Source of the DNA: Brachionus koreanus
Lineage: Eukaryota; Rotifera; Eurotatoria; Ploima; Brachionidae
DNA: 64,000 nucleotides
Reading direction: 5' to 3'
Assembly: GCA_016987375.1 (NCBI GenBank)
Contig: PJRA01000005.1
Location: 688,750 to 752,749, forward strand
Shown here: positions 45,234 to 56,771 of the stretch, piece by piece
How positions within the stretch are numbered: position 1 is the first letter of the stretch
Layout: every line of letters starts with the position of its first letter
Made by a program: the position numbers and the translations under genes
Notes under the pieces: model-generated
Databases searched by the model: none
Seen by the model: only the letters and a program-made list of their open reading frames with translations
What the model was told of the DNA's origin: nothing

Positions 45234-46129
45234 ACTTTTCCTAAGCCCTTGAGTCTAAGAATTAAAATCAGTGGCGAGTTTTTGATAGCTAGATCTTTTC
45301 TAATCTCTCTAAAAATGTAATTTTCATCCCTAAATCTAGCTTCCGAGGTCTAGCAGAACAGCTTCGATCAGAGACAGAACCAGTCTATTCATATCGTTTC
45401 TAAGTTGAAGAGACACATTTTGGAAATACACCTAACAACTTGGCTATTTCGTTTTGCGACTTTTATTTTTTAATTTTTAGAGGAAATTTTTATGATTATA
45501 AATTTTTAAAAAATAACTATATTTTTATGTCGAGTGTGATATATCTAATTGAAGAGAAAAAAAATTTTCTAATTTTTTTTTTGCACTCAAATATTTGTAA
45601 AATTCAATATAAAAAAAATTTAGATAAATAAAATAATTATTTTCTTATAAACTTTTGCAACATACCGTATTTCCATCATTGAACTAATGGAGTGAAAAGG
45701 GTAGGGATTAAAGAAACATAAAAATGTTAATAAAGCATATAAATTGTGATTTAAGCATAAACACAATTTATTTTTTAAATTAACACATAAATTTTTTTCA
45801 TAAAAGTTAAAAAAAACATAAATATTTTTTTAAAACAAAAAAAGTTGAAAACGTCTTCATATGTGTTCATTCTCTTCCATTTCAACAACAAAACGGATAA
45901 AGAACTTGATCATCAAATTTATTCAAAGATAGAACACTTGTTTAAATTACCGTGAACAGACGTTGCTTTTGAATACTGCTTTTAAAAAATATTCAATTTT
46001 CATCTCAGAATTAACATTTTGTCTCATTTATCCAAAGAAAAAGAAAATATTCTGTTTTATTTTATGTTCATCTCAATTTATCACATAATAATTTAATCAC
46101 TTTTTATGTTTATTCACTGTTTATATTAA

Positions 46130-46903
46130 TTATATAATATTTAGTTTAATTTTTTGGTTCACTTTTGAGGATTCAATGTTTTGATGTTTCTTTTGAGGTT
46201 TTCCGAGTGAAAAACCTGGTTTGAGAAAGGAATTATTTTCTATTAATTCCTTAAAACCGCCAAAGATAAATTTGGCTAAGTGACTTTCAACGAACCCATT
46301 AAATAAAAAGTAGCTGCTTAACATTTTCACTTGATCTAAAGTATAAATATGATATATTCTTTTTGTATACCTAAGCGATTCTATACGGTTTATTTTCAAA
46401 TTTAAGAAAAATGAATATGATATCTAAAAATATGAATTAAATGAAACAAAATTAAAAATTTTAAATTTGATCAAATATTTTACAAAAACTTTAATTTTTC
46501 TCTAATAAAAATTAAAATTAATTAATAAATCATAATAAATTTTTTTCTAAATAAAATTTTAAGCTATCAAAATTGTACTTGAAATTGAAATATTTTAACA
46601 AAACAATTAAAATTAAAAATTTTATTTTATTTGAAATAATTTTTTTTTGAATGATACTAAAAATTGGTGAAAAATTATTGTAAGATGATCCATTGAGTAA
46701 ATTCAATTTACTTTTGATCTGCTTATTTTCAAGCGTTTTAACTTATTGATCAAATCACATGGAATTTTAATACCATCCTCAGTATCTTCATAAATTACTT
46801 GTGCGTTCAAGCTCAATTTTCTTATCCTCAACTTGAATTGATCTCGTTGACAAATCAGCGATGATGATTGTTTAAACTGTCTTTCTTGAAACTTGCTAGC
46901 CAT
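46130..46903 (-). CDS. unidentified two-exon protein
   Basis: Two minus-strand exons (46712-46903 and 46130-46423) join in phase 0 across a 288-nt intron with GTAAAT donor and TTTTTAG acceptor, giving 161 aa. Exon 1 reads MASKFQERQFKQSS, then RDQFKLRIRKLSLNAQVIYE and GIKIPCDLINKLKRLK. Exon 2 reads RYTKRIYHIYTLDQVKMLSS and ESHLAKFIFGGFKELIENNS, then PGFSLGKPQKKHQN. The composition (mixed charge, regular hydrophobics) and longer-than-chance frames support a real gene. I do not recognise the family. No signal peptide or membrane segment is seen. Other exons could lie upstream. Confidence 0.45.
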
Positions 46904-47478
46904 TAGTGCAACCAATTTTCAAAAATTCCAAAAATTAATATTATAATTATTACTCACCAAAAGAGTAAATGAAAGCTTGTGCATATAATTAGATATTAAT
47001 TTTCTCTGATTTTGTGCTTTTCTTTTTAAACCAACCTATCAATTTCTACAGAATTTTGCTTTATTTTTTTTACTTTTTTAATTGACGCTTCAGAGTGAAC
47101 TTTTTTTGTCCGACTTGACAACAAATGTTGCTCAATTGAAAATTATTTAAATTTTTTATCTCTAATTTAATGATAGTATTTTTGAATAGATACAAAGTAA
47201 TTTATTTTTTTTTTAGAAAAAATTTTAATTAGACAAAAAGACAGTTTTGTTCTGTCGCTCACAGATTATTAGTCTGAATTATTAAGCTTGAAATTAATTC
47301 ATCATAATTTTGAATCAATAACTGGTTTTTAAAAACTTGAATTTTTTTCCTACAACAAAAAAAAAACCGACTCTACTCTAAAACTAGTGCTTTTATCAAG
47401 CCTTTTTAGATAAAATAAAGTCAAATGATTTAATTAAATTTAAAAATTTATTTTTTTTAAGACATAAAGCGTTAGAAA

Positions 47479-48380
47479 ATGTCTGGTAAAGAAAGATTTC
47501 CGGTGTTTCCATCACGAATGTAATTTTAATTTGGAAAAAGAATTCAAGGATAAAAATTTTTTGCTAGGGCACAGTCTTTGATGAAAACGCGCTTGAAGGG
47601 TGCTCAGACTGGCCGAAATTTGCTAAAGAAAAAAGCCGATGCCTTGACTATTCGTTTTAGGCAAATTTTGAAAAGAATTATTGAGACCAAGACTTTGATG
47701 GGCACTGTAATGAAAGAAGCGGCGTTCTCTCTGGCAGAGGCAAAATTCACCATGGGAGACTTCAGTCAGCAAATATTGCAAAACGTCAACAAAGCATCAA
47801 TTAAAGTGAAGGCCAAAAAAGACAATGTCGCCGGTGTTCAGCTTCCCATCTTCGAATCATTCAAAGACGGAAATCGTTGGTTTTTTATCTTTTTTAAAAT
47901 TTAAAATAAAATTTTTTTTTACAGCCCCTATGGACTTGACTGGATTGTCAAGAGGTGGCCAACAAATGAAGAAATTGCGTGATAACTACGAGAAAGCCAT
48001 CGAAGTGTTGATCGATTTGGCTTCCCTGCAAACATCATTCATTGCTCTGGACGATGTGATTAAGATAACTAATCGTCGTGTCAATGCAATAGAGCATGGT
48101 AGCTTTTTTTTGTTTTTAAATGAAGAAAAAAATTAATTTTTTTATTTTTTAAGTAATTATACCAAAGATTGAGAATACGGTAAACTATATAATATCCGAG
48201 TTGGACGAAATGGAGAGAGAGGAGTTTTTTAGATTGAAAAAAGTTCAGGAAAAGAATAGAAAATTGAAAGCTGCGGAGGACAAAAAGCGTCAAGAGCTTA
48301 AAGATCAGGGCTTATTGAAAGAAGTTGACGCTCCGAATCTACTAGCTGATGAAGAAGACACGGACATTCTATTCAAATAA
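47479..48380 (+). CDS. ATP6V1D: V-type proton ATPase subunit D
   Basis: Subunit D is the central rotor shaft of the V1 sector and couples ATP hydrolysis to proton pumping in endomembranes. Four exons join in frame: 47479-47519, 47568-47875, 47925-48098 and 48154-48380, giving 249 aa (human 247). Conserved runs are [109 protein letters not shown] and [20 protein letters not shown]. These are the two long helices of the coiled-coil shaft. The C-terminus [14 protein letters not shown] matches the family end. Splice choices are fixed by the unbroken conservation over each junction. Confidence 0.97.
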
Positions 48381-48674
48381 TCAAACGAAAAAAAATTTTT
48401 TTTCATAAATTTCAAGTCATTCAATTCGAAAAAAATGTCCCTATGTTTTTAAAACCTTTATTTATTGACGATTCCAGAATTTTATCATTTTTTTTAGATA
48501 TAAATGATTTTTTTTTGTCTGAATAATTAAATAAACATTATATAAAAAGTAATTTTTTTGGTTAATGGTGGCCCTACAACGCCTAGAATCGTTGTTCATG
48601 GTCGAATATTACATAAATTTTATTCTCAAAGAAAACATTTTAAAAAAAAAACTGATTAATTCAAAAAGGTTTAA

Positions 48675-49070
48675 AAATGAAAAATTTCACCCGAAGTTCT
48701 GTATACCAAGGTTACAAAACGGTTAGGTTAGGTTAAATAATTTCATACAATTTGTCAATTTGTATGAAGTTATTTAATTGCTTAAGTTTAGTTTAATTTA
48801 CTAAATAAATACAGATGGCAAAATTGATGACATACACCAATGCTTATTGCTTTATGTGTGTGAATTACTTTATATATATTTTGAATTAAATGATTAAATG
48901 AATAAGAAGAAAAAAAAATGATAGGAACGGTTTTGCATGGACTGATACGTTAGCTATTTGTGCTGACGATTTGGTTCTTAATTTTCAAAGCAGACTCATC
49001 TCAGAATGCTTTTTGTTTCTGACTCTTCTTTGTCTCCTTTCGTCAATTTGTCTTTGTACAGTATTGCACA
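48675..49070 (+). repeat. dispersed coding-like repeat, copy 2
   Basis: It starts with CCGAAGTTCTGTATACCAAG and contains GTGCTGACGATTTGGTTCTT and GCAGACTCATCTCAGAATG, all found in reverse complement at 44853-45146. The copy is longer, with an AT-rich insert at about 48730-48920. The 49070-50398 interval beyond is AT-rich without features. Confidence 0.45.
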
Positions 49071-50398
49071 CAAATTTACACGCACTAGTTTTTTTCATAT
49101 TTTTATTTAGTAAGACATAGAAAAATTTAAATTTTTTTTAAAAATTTATTAAATAAAAATCGATTTTTAATAAAACTAGCTCTGCTCTTCAAATTGATAC
49201 AAAATACATGATAATTTGTTTTTACACTTAGCTAAAAAAAATAGAAATTAAAAAATACCACAAAAATGTCAATCAAAAGTTTTTGCACAAAAGTTTAGAC
49301 GCATAAGTATAATGTCCCATGCAATACATTGTTCTTTTGGGCGTTTTTTTTTTATTCATTTAATCATTTAATTCAATTTATTAATGGTGTACATTTATTT
49401 AATAAACTTTATTTTTTCTTATGAAATAACTTCTTTATTCAATTAATTAAATTTGAAAGTTTTATCACTAATTGCATCATCAAACATATACTTTTAAAAT
49501 TGTACAAATTTAGAAGAGTCGAATTTTAATGTATTAGAGCTTTGCAAATTTGACACTTTTTCAATTTTGAACCATGATTTTTAAATCTTGATCTTCATTA
49601 TTTAAATTTAAAAATACACAACTTTTTTCTTAAGTTCTAAGAATTGTTCTTCAAAATCTATCAGCTAATATAATTATTTAACACTCAAAGACCGGAGAGA
49701 TTTTTCCCGCCATTTTATTTTACTTGTTTTTTTTTCAATTAAAATAATTTTTTTTGTAGTAAAAATTAAATAATTTTATAATATTTTTGATTTTTGAAAT
49801 GATTGAAAAAAAAATTACAAATAATGCTTAAATTTATTGAATCAAAAACAAATAAAGGAAGTAACAAAAGGAGTTTAAAAGATCCGTCCGGCTTTTGAGA
49901 ATGTAAATTTTTTTAATGTTTAAAAGAAAATTTATGTACTATAGAATGTTTCTCAAGGGATTTTCAGAGTAATTTTATACTATTAAAGAGTAAAAAAATC
50001 TATTGATTTTAGTTAATTCGATTTATAAATTAAGTTATTCTTCAAAAAGATTTTTTTAATTCAAAAGAGAACTGATGAAAAATTTTTGAAAAATTGCTCA
50101 AGTTTAAGTACTAATAATTTAATCAGAAATGCAATGAAATTATGTCTTGACATATGGTGCTGCAAAAAAAAATATTTTTTGTTCTTATTTTAAAGTCTAT
50201 TTCTAAAATAAATTAAAATTAATATAAAACTAGCTATGTTTACTGCTCCTCTAGTCGAGCTAAAAAATTATTAGAATTGAATATTATTTTATAATTTAAC
50301 TTTCTTTATTTAGACTTTTTTCTCAATAAATTCTAATCTAAAAATAAAAATTTTAATCAATTTTTTAGAAAAAAATTTTAGATTTATAAAAAAAAATA

Positions 50399-51075
50399 AT
50401 GTCAGATGTAACATTGTTTGCTTTGGCTCTAGTTCTCAATTTGATTCAACTATTTCTCTCAGTTTACTTTGTAAACAGCGGTTACTTAAATATTTAATAT
50501 TAACATTATTTAAAATTTAATCTAAGATTATAACTTTGTCCGATTTGGAATGTGATTATATAAATGCTCAAAATTGTTGTCAAAAATTAAATAAGGTTAT
50601 TTATTAGAAAAGAAATTAAAAAAATTAAAATTATTTTTTAATAGTATGTTTTACCACAACTAATATTGCGTTGTTTGCCAAGTTTCCTTTTTCTACTATT
50701 CGGTCACTGGTATTTACTTTTGTTCAATTTGCCTTTTGACATCTGGTATTTATCCAGGTAAGAGACACATAAAAAATTTCAATTCTTAATCATTTAATTG
50801 AATCAATTAAGTATTCTTAAAAAGCCAAAAAGCTATCTGGCTTTTTTTGATCCAGCTGAAATACACAACAGAGGGTATTTAGTTAAATTTTTAAAATTCA
50901 TACTAAAAAAAATAAATTCAATTTTTAGAGAACTAAAAACTCATATTAGAAATTCGATGTTTAAAATGGGCGAAATTTTGCTATTCTTTTTTGTCTATCT
51001 TTATTAGTAAGATTTTTTGTTAAATTTAAGTTTTAATTATTTTTTTTTAGCTTGATTGCCTCATTGATTAGCTAA
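50399..51075 (+). CDS. CNIH4: cornichon family AMPA receptor auxiliary/ER export protein 4 homologue
   Basis: Cornichon proteins are ER cargo receptors that load membrane proteins such as GPCRs into COPII vesicles. Six exons join in frame: 50399-50470, 50527-50595, 50645-50757, 50812-50874, 50929-51006 and 51051-51075, giving 139 aa, the same length as human CNIH4. Conserved runs are [57 protein letters not shown] and FKMGEILLFFFVYLY. The acidic short loop typical of CNIH1-3 is absent, which supports CNIH4. The last exon adds only the final residues. Reading through the 54-nt intron at 50875-50928 happens to stay open, but splicing restores NRGELKTHI, aligned with NRGQLKSHM. Confidence 0.95.
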
Positions 51076-51692
51076 AATGAATTGCTTTTAATTCATGTTG
51101 TTTGTTAGCTTTAAACTAAATTTTTTGTTAATCGTTTTTTCAGCATAATTGAAAAATTTAAATAAATGAATTATTGTTAATTAATTTTAAATTTTTTGTT
51201 TAATCGATCCTTAAGATTTTACAGCTCTTGTGAAAAATATATGACATTAGAAAAAAAATCTTTAAAAGTAGACAAAAATTATGAAGTGCTTCTACAATTC
51301 TTAAAAAAATAACAAGATTTAGTATCATCCTCAATTTTGAATTAAATTATTTTGAAAAAAAATTAAAAAAGCATATGTAAAATTACAAATTTTTTGCTGA
51401 TGAATATACAATTCATCGATAATTTTAAAACGAAAAAAATAAATTTACCGTAAACTCGCGGGTCATTTCCCGGGGGTAGAAATCGTAAATTCAGTTTTAT
51501 TCTGGACATTAAACATGTGTATTGAATATTTTTCAAATATAGCTTTAAGGCCGGATTAAAACTGAATTTTCATTTTTAGTGAGTCATAAAAGAGATCTAT
51601 TTCTTTCTGCTAGTAAATTTTTTTCTTCTGCTAGTAATTTTTTTTCTTCTGCTAGTAAAAAAAATTAATTAATGATTGCTAAATTTTTACAC

Positions 51693-51696
<4 letters not shown>

Positions 51697-51725
<29 letters not shown>

Positions 51726-51785
51726 GTTAATATTCTACGGTCAAGTTTAGTTTAACTAAACTGACAAAGCAGGAAGACTAACACT
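51697..51785. repeat. TAA microsatellite and linked dispersed repeat
   Basis: A (TAA)n run of about ten units is followed by TTAATATTCTACGGTCAAGT and GACAAAGCAGGAAGACTAA, matching 23369-23440. Confidence 0.5.
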
Positions 51786-52204
51786 TGATTGTTAAATTTT
51801 TACACTTGATAGCTATATTTTTTTATATGCTTCCTATAATTTGACTACATCTATTTGGACGGTTGAAATATCATCAGATTGGAGACAAAGTACGTGTACA
51901 TGCCCGTTTTATAGGAAAAATTATGTTTGTAAGCATATATTAGCTTTATCTTGCAAAGAAAAAAACTCGAATGGAATCAAAATGCACATGATGTTCCATT
52001 AGGTCAAAAAAGAAAAAGGGTAACCCTGGAAAAAAAAAACATTAGAAATTCAACCATCTGAATCTCGAAAGCAACAGTTACAACAAGAACAGCAACAACA
52101 ACAAGCTACTCTTTTGGAAAATTCGTTTCAAAAATATTACATTTCATCCAATGTTATAAATAGTGAATGTTATAAATACTAAAACCAACACTTTCAATAT
52201 CACC

Positions 52205-52355
52205 ATCGACGCCAAATAAACGAAAAACTCCTGATACTGAACCTGAGCTACGAGTTACTAAAAAAAAGTTTTTTTTATAAATTATTAATTATTTTTTTAA
52301 TCGAACTCGTAGCTCAGGTTCAGTATCAGGAGTTTTTCGTTTATTTGGCGTCGAT
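52205..52355. repeat. perfect 52-bp inverted repeat, 47-nt spacer
   Basis: The arms 52205-52256 and 52304-52355 are exact reverse complements. The left arm encodes PNKRKTPDTEPELRV, a nuclear-localisation-like end of the SWIM-protein remnant, so the right arm is an antisense copy of the same coding tail. Similarity continues imperfectly outside both arms. No mismatch suggests recent origin or gene conversion. Confidence 0.85.
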
Positions 52356-53138
52356 TGTGTTATTAAAACTGTTGGTGTATATTACTGAAACTCGACAAAT
52401 TGATCTTCGTTTTCATTACTATTGGTTTGAGATCCGATTGGAATTTTTGTTTGGTTTAAATAAAGTAAATTTGTTGTGTCTCTTAAGCTTAACTCCGTTC
52501 GTTGTGCTGAACGTAATATAACGTAAATTGTAATTTTTTGAATAAAAAAATTAAATTTATTTATTTAAAAAAAAAAAAATTTTTTGCACATTTAATGACT
52601 CACTAAAAATGAAAATTCAGTTTTAATTTTTATTTTTCCAGAGCATTTTTTGATTTACTAAAGCTGAATTACAATTTTTAAAATATTTTTTTTTTCTATT
52701 ATGCTAAAATTTGCCAAAAAATGTAAAATTACGGAAGAAAACGTAAAGAAACGATGAGCTTTTATAAACACTCGGCCCTTTTTGTTACATATTTTCTTTC
52801 TTTTGAGCTTAACAAATTTGATCATTTTTGAAAAATTGTTTTTCAATCAAAAATCAAAATTAATTAATTTTTGTTGTAAAAAAATCCTTTTTTTTCATTA
52901 AATTAAAAGTAAAAAAATAACACCAAAGATCGAAAAAATCTCTCCCAAGTTTGAGTTTTAATACAAAATTTTGGAAAATAAAATAATTCATTCTTTCTTT
53001 TTTTTTCACAAAAAAGCTGACATACATTTAGTTATGTGGACAAATTAAATATTTTTACGATAATTAATCAATATTTTTTATGAATAGAAAACAAGATGCT
53101 TAATTTTTAAAAGCTATTTTATAAAATATAATTTCTAA

Positions 53139-53180
53139 CAAAAAATATTTGTCTTTTTATAAAAAGACAAATATTTTTTG
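53139..53180. repeat. perfect 42-nt palindrome
   Basis: CAAAAAATATTTGTCTTTTT and its exact reverse complement are separated by two bases (53139-53158, 53161-53180). It precedes the coiled-coil gene and could form a cruciform or an RNA hairpin. Confidence 0.7.
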
Positions 53181-53205
53181 TTTAGGTTTAGGAATAGTAA
53201 AGTAG

Positions 53206-54103
53206 AAAGGCTCTAAAAATTTATGTGATAAAAACTTAAATAAGATAAGTACTTATACTAAGCACAGTCCGCCAAAAAAAACAAAAAATAGCAGTTCTAA
53301 GAGTTCTATTAGTGTAAGTAGGCTGACCTGCCATAGGTTAATAAATGATAACCGACAAAAAGTTAGCTTCTTTGATATCGACAAAAAAGATGTCGAAAAT
53401 ACTGAAGAAAAAGATAATAAATATCATAATGATAACGAATATGAAAGGAAACTTAAAGAAAGAGATGAATATATAAATGAATTAAAGCAAAAGCTCGAAA
53501 ACAAGGAAAAAGAAAATAACGAATTGGTCGAAAGAATGGAAACGTATAGACAATTGACAGGTAAATTTTTGATTCTAAAAAATTTAAATATTTTGTAATC
53601 TAATTAAAAACTAAAGATAATTCATTCATACAAAAAATTTTACCTGTATGCGTACAAATATTAAAATACTTAGGTTCAGAAAAAGAGTATGAAGAAGTTA
53701 GAAAATTTGGAACGAACTCAACCGAAATCCTAGTACACCAAAGCCACCAAGGAATCTATATGCATAAAAATTTGTTTAATCGAATCAAAATAATGATTGA
53801 ACAGAAACAAAGTGGAACATCAATATTTCGAGTGATGGCAAAAGCCCTTGTACCTGATACTGATGTTTGGGCAATAAGTACCGGATCAAAAATGGACCAA
53901 AAAATCAAGCACTTAGAGCTGCAAGAGGTGAGATTTATTTTATTAAATCGAATTTTTTACTTAAATTATTTTTTAAGATTTTCTGCTTGACCAGAACATT
54001 GGATTCAATGAATCAATGTACAAGCTGGTTTTACGAGGCATTTGCTCGGAATGCAAAAGTGAAATTGTTTTATCAAAATAACCATTGTTTTAATATATTT
54101 TAA
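53206..54103 (+). CDS. coiled-coil protein with BEN-like domain (5' end not found)
   Basis: Three exons join in frame: 53206-53560, 53674-53927 and 53978-54103. The first is open after a stop at 53203-53205 but has no early ATG, so an upstream exon or a broken start is likely. It encodes a Ser/Lys-rich part and a coiled coil (ERDEYINELKQKLENKEKEN). The second exon reads HQGIYMHKNLFNRIKIMIE and SGTSIFRVMAKALVPDTDVW, which resembles a BEN domain (DNA or protein binding in chromatin factors). The last exon is ambiguous: acceptor at 53977 gives RTLDSMNQCTSWFYEAF, whereas acceptor ending at 53996 gives NIGFNESMYKLVLRGICSEC and a stop near 54089. The BEN call is by eye and tentative. Confidence 0.45.
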
Positions 54104-54763
54104 AAAATTCAGGAATGTCAGGAAAATATTATCTAATTGTTACAATAAATAAATATTAAAAAAAAATAAATTTTTTAGACTATTCATACAGTTTAAATGT
54201 ACATTATAGTGGCACAAAATTTATTATTTAGATTATTTATAAATAATCTATCGTTTACATAATACTTAAATGTTTGATTTTTTTGTTAGAATAGAGAATT
54301 TTACACCGTATTATACTGATTTGAATTATTATACTTAGTTTCACATCATTAAATCAATTACAAAATGAATTAAGTGATTGAGCTGATAAAAAATTTTACC
54401 GATTAAAATTAGAATTTCTAATAACATAAAAAATCAAAACCTGGTTTTGGTGAGAAAAACTGATTGAAATTTTATTTTAAGAGAAAGATGGAAATCAAAA
54501 AATAAAATACTAGTAAAATTAGATGATAAAGCTGCTGACCTTGTCAAGGATCAATATTATTAAATGAAAAAAAGAGACATATTCTATATCAGGATCCGGT
54601 ATAATAGATTTTTTTTACATTCAAATTATAAGACTCACTTGATCGAATTAAAAGTGACTTAGCAAAATGCGATTGTGATTTTACAGCAACTTGTCTTTTG
54701 CCATTTTTTTATATAAAATCATTTAATATTATGTTAAAATCAAATTTTTTTTCAATCGAACAT

Positions 54764-55190
54764 ACAGTATGTGCGAATAAAGAAATTCTTTAATTTTTTA
54801 AAAAGGAGTCTAAATAACCTCTCGTGATACCAAAGAAAAATGAGTTTGAGATATGGTCTCAGTTACTTACAAAGCTGATAGGTTAGTCATTCAACGTGAA
54901 AACCAAGAACTTGAACAGTGTGAACAATATTGAATTAAAAAAAAACATATATTAACGGGTGTAAAATAAAAAAAGTTTATTAGGGTGATTGGAAGGCAAA
55001 AAATCTTTAGCAACTCGAAAACAAAATTCGCACTTGCCTGAGCAATATCGACCCAAAGGTTGTACAAGATCAAGCCAAGACTGTTTGCTCTAGGCTTGAT
55101 ATCATACGTCGTCATGGAGTTCAATACCTTAACTGATATTATTTTTTCAAAATAGGAAGGTTCAGTTCTAATTTGAAAAAAATCTAAAGC
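54764..55190 (+). mobile_element. possible Tc1/mariner remnant
   Basis: ACATACAGTATGTGCGAATA at 54764 resembles the Tc1-type terminus at 40079 (CAGTATGT). Downstream the plus strand reads LENKIRTCLSNIDPKVVQDQ then TVCSRLDIIRRHGVQ at about 55010-55125, which has the look of a transposase C-terminus. Both are weak. The 55250-56771 stretch is AT-rich with no supported feature. Confidence 0.3.
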
Positions 55191-56771
55191 CTTTGTTATA
55201 AAAAAAATCATAAACCCATAATTTCAGTAAAGGCACAATCCTTTTGAAAAACGGTTATACAATATACCAGTTATCATCCATGCTATCATCAAAGAACAAT
55301 ACAAAGTCGAGCAAAATTTATTATGTTTACTTCAAAACTATGCTTTTTCAAGCTATCAGATTATGCTTTATTACATTGGTACTAAAGTCAAATAATACTT
55401 TATACTTATAAAAATATTTTTTTTAAAAAAATTTGTCTACTGAAAAAAATTTAAAAATTCACTAAATGTTCTTTAAAAAAAATAATATCAACACCTTTCT
55501 TCTATTTTAAAATTGCATATAAATTAAAAAAAACAAACAAAAATTAAATTTAACTTTTAAGTAAATAAAAAAAAATTTTAAATGCTATACAAATAATTTT
55601 TTTTATTTATTTAGAGGGCTATACTAATAACGCTGTTTTTAATTTTAGAAACTTGTTTTCATCGAAATATAAAGAATAATTAAAATAAAGCATTAAATTA
55701 ACTGAGTGAAAATTTTTTTTGTTGCTTAAAAATTGGTTTTATTGTCTATAAAAATATTAAATAACCATAAGTTTGTCTTTTATTGAAGATAAAAAAGAAA
55801 TTTTTCCTTATATTTAGTTGCTTAGTTAAGAGTTACAGAAAATTAGACGGAAACTATTTGTAAAACATTCTTAAAATTTAAATCTGAAACAAAATTCATT
55901 TAAAAATAGCTTTTAATTTTGATTAAAAATACTGTTGATAAAAAATCAATTAAATATATGCTTAGTCAAAATTTTTAAAAATTTGATCTGAAATTCGAAA
56001 GACAATTATGCTTAAAAATATCTAAAAGATTAAGTTATCAGTCCATCTTGTCTTTTGTCTTTAACAAATTATTAGTTTAAATTCGTCTGGGTTTTAAGTG
56101 TTACAATTAAAAAAATTTTTCTTTTTGGGCAAAAAATTTAAACACAAGACAGAAAAAACATCAGAAATTTAAATTATTTATTATACTTTTATTTGTATAA
56201 ATTTAGTAATACAAAGATGCTTCTTTTTAAAATTTTAAAAAAAAATTTTTGATTGTTTAAAAATATTTTGAAATGATTTCGGTCTAATTTTTAAATTGCT
56301 TTTCTCTACATGATGACGAGAAAATTGCTTGTTAAAGTCAATTGATATAATTTTTTGTTTTTTGTTTATTGGTATATTGTTTATTGTATAAATATGATTT
56401 ATTGGTAAAATTCAAATTATTCTAAATAAAAAGTTAAAGCAATCTCAATTAAATTTATTTTGTTTTCATTTCGAAATAAATTAATGCAATTTACCACAAA
56501 TTTAAAGCAAATAGTTGTTTAATTAAAGTCTGATTAAAAAAATATATCTACTTTTTATATAATTAAGTATTTTTCTAAACATTTTCTAATTATATAATAT
56601 TGAGAAATCTTTAGATCCAAAAAAAAAAATGAAATTTCGTTTTTTTAATTTTGTCGAATATTGTTTTTCTTTTCTATTTAAAAAAAAAGTAGAACTTGAA
56701 TAAAAATATTCTAAAAAGAAAAAAGTATAAATAAAATAAAAAATAGTGCTTTAAAAAAATATAATTTAAAA

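Larger units (their letters stand above)
51555..52627 (+). mobile_element. TIR element with SWIM zinc-finger transposase remnant
   Basis: ATTAAAACTGAATTTTCATT followed by TTTAGTGAGTCAT (51555-51587) is mirrored exactly at 52595-52627, a 33-bp terminal inverted repeat. At about 51885-52020 the plus strand reads a SWIM zinc finger: CTCPFYRKNYVCKHILALSC then KLEWNQNAHDVPLGQKRKR (CxC...CxH intact). SWIM fingers of this kind close MULE-type transposases. A Gln-rich stretch (about 52070-52110) and a stop-broken tail follow. (TAA)n and triplicated TTCTGCTAGTAA repeats (51600-51725) lie near the left end. No target duplication was found. Confidence 0.6.

Noticed and set aside
54891..55211. 106-codon minus-strand ORF
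   Set aside because: The plus strand there reads more like a transposase C-terminus; the minus frame is hydrophobic by composition only.
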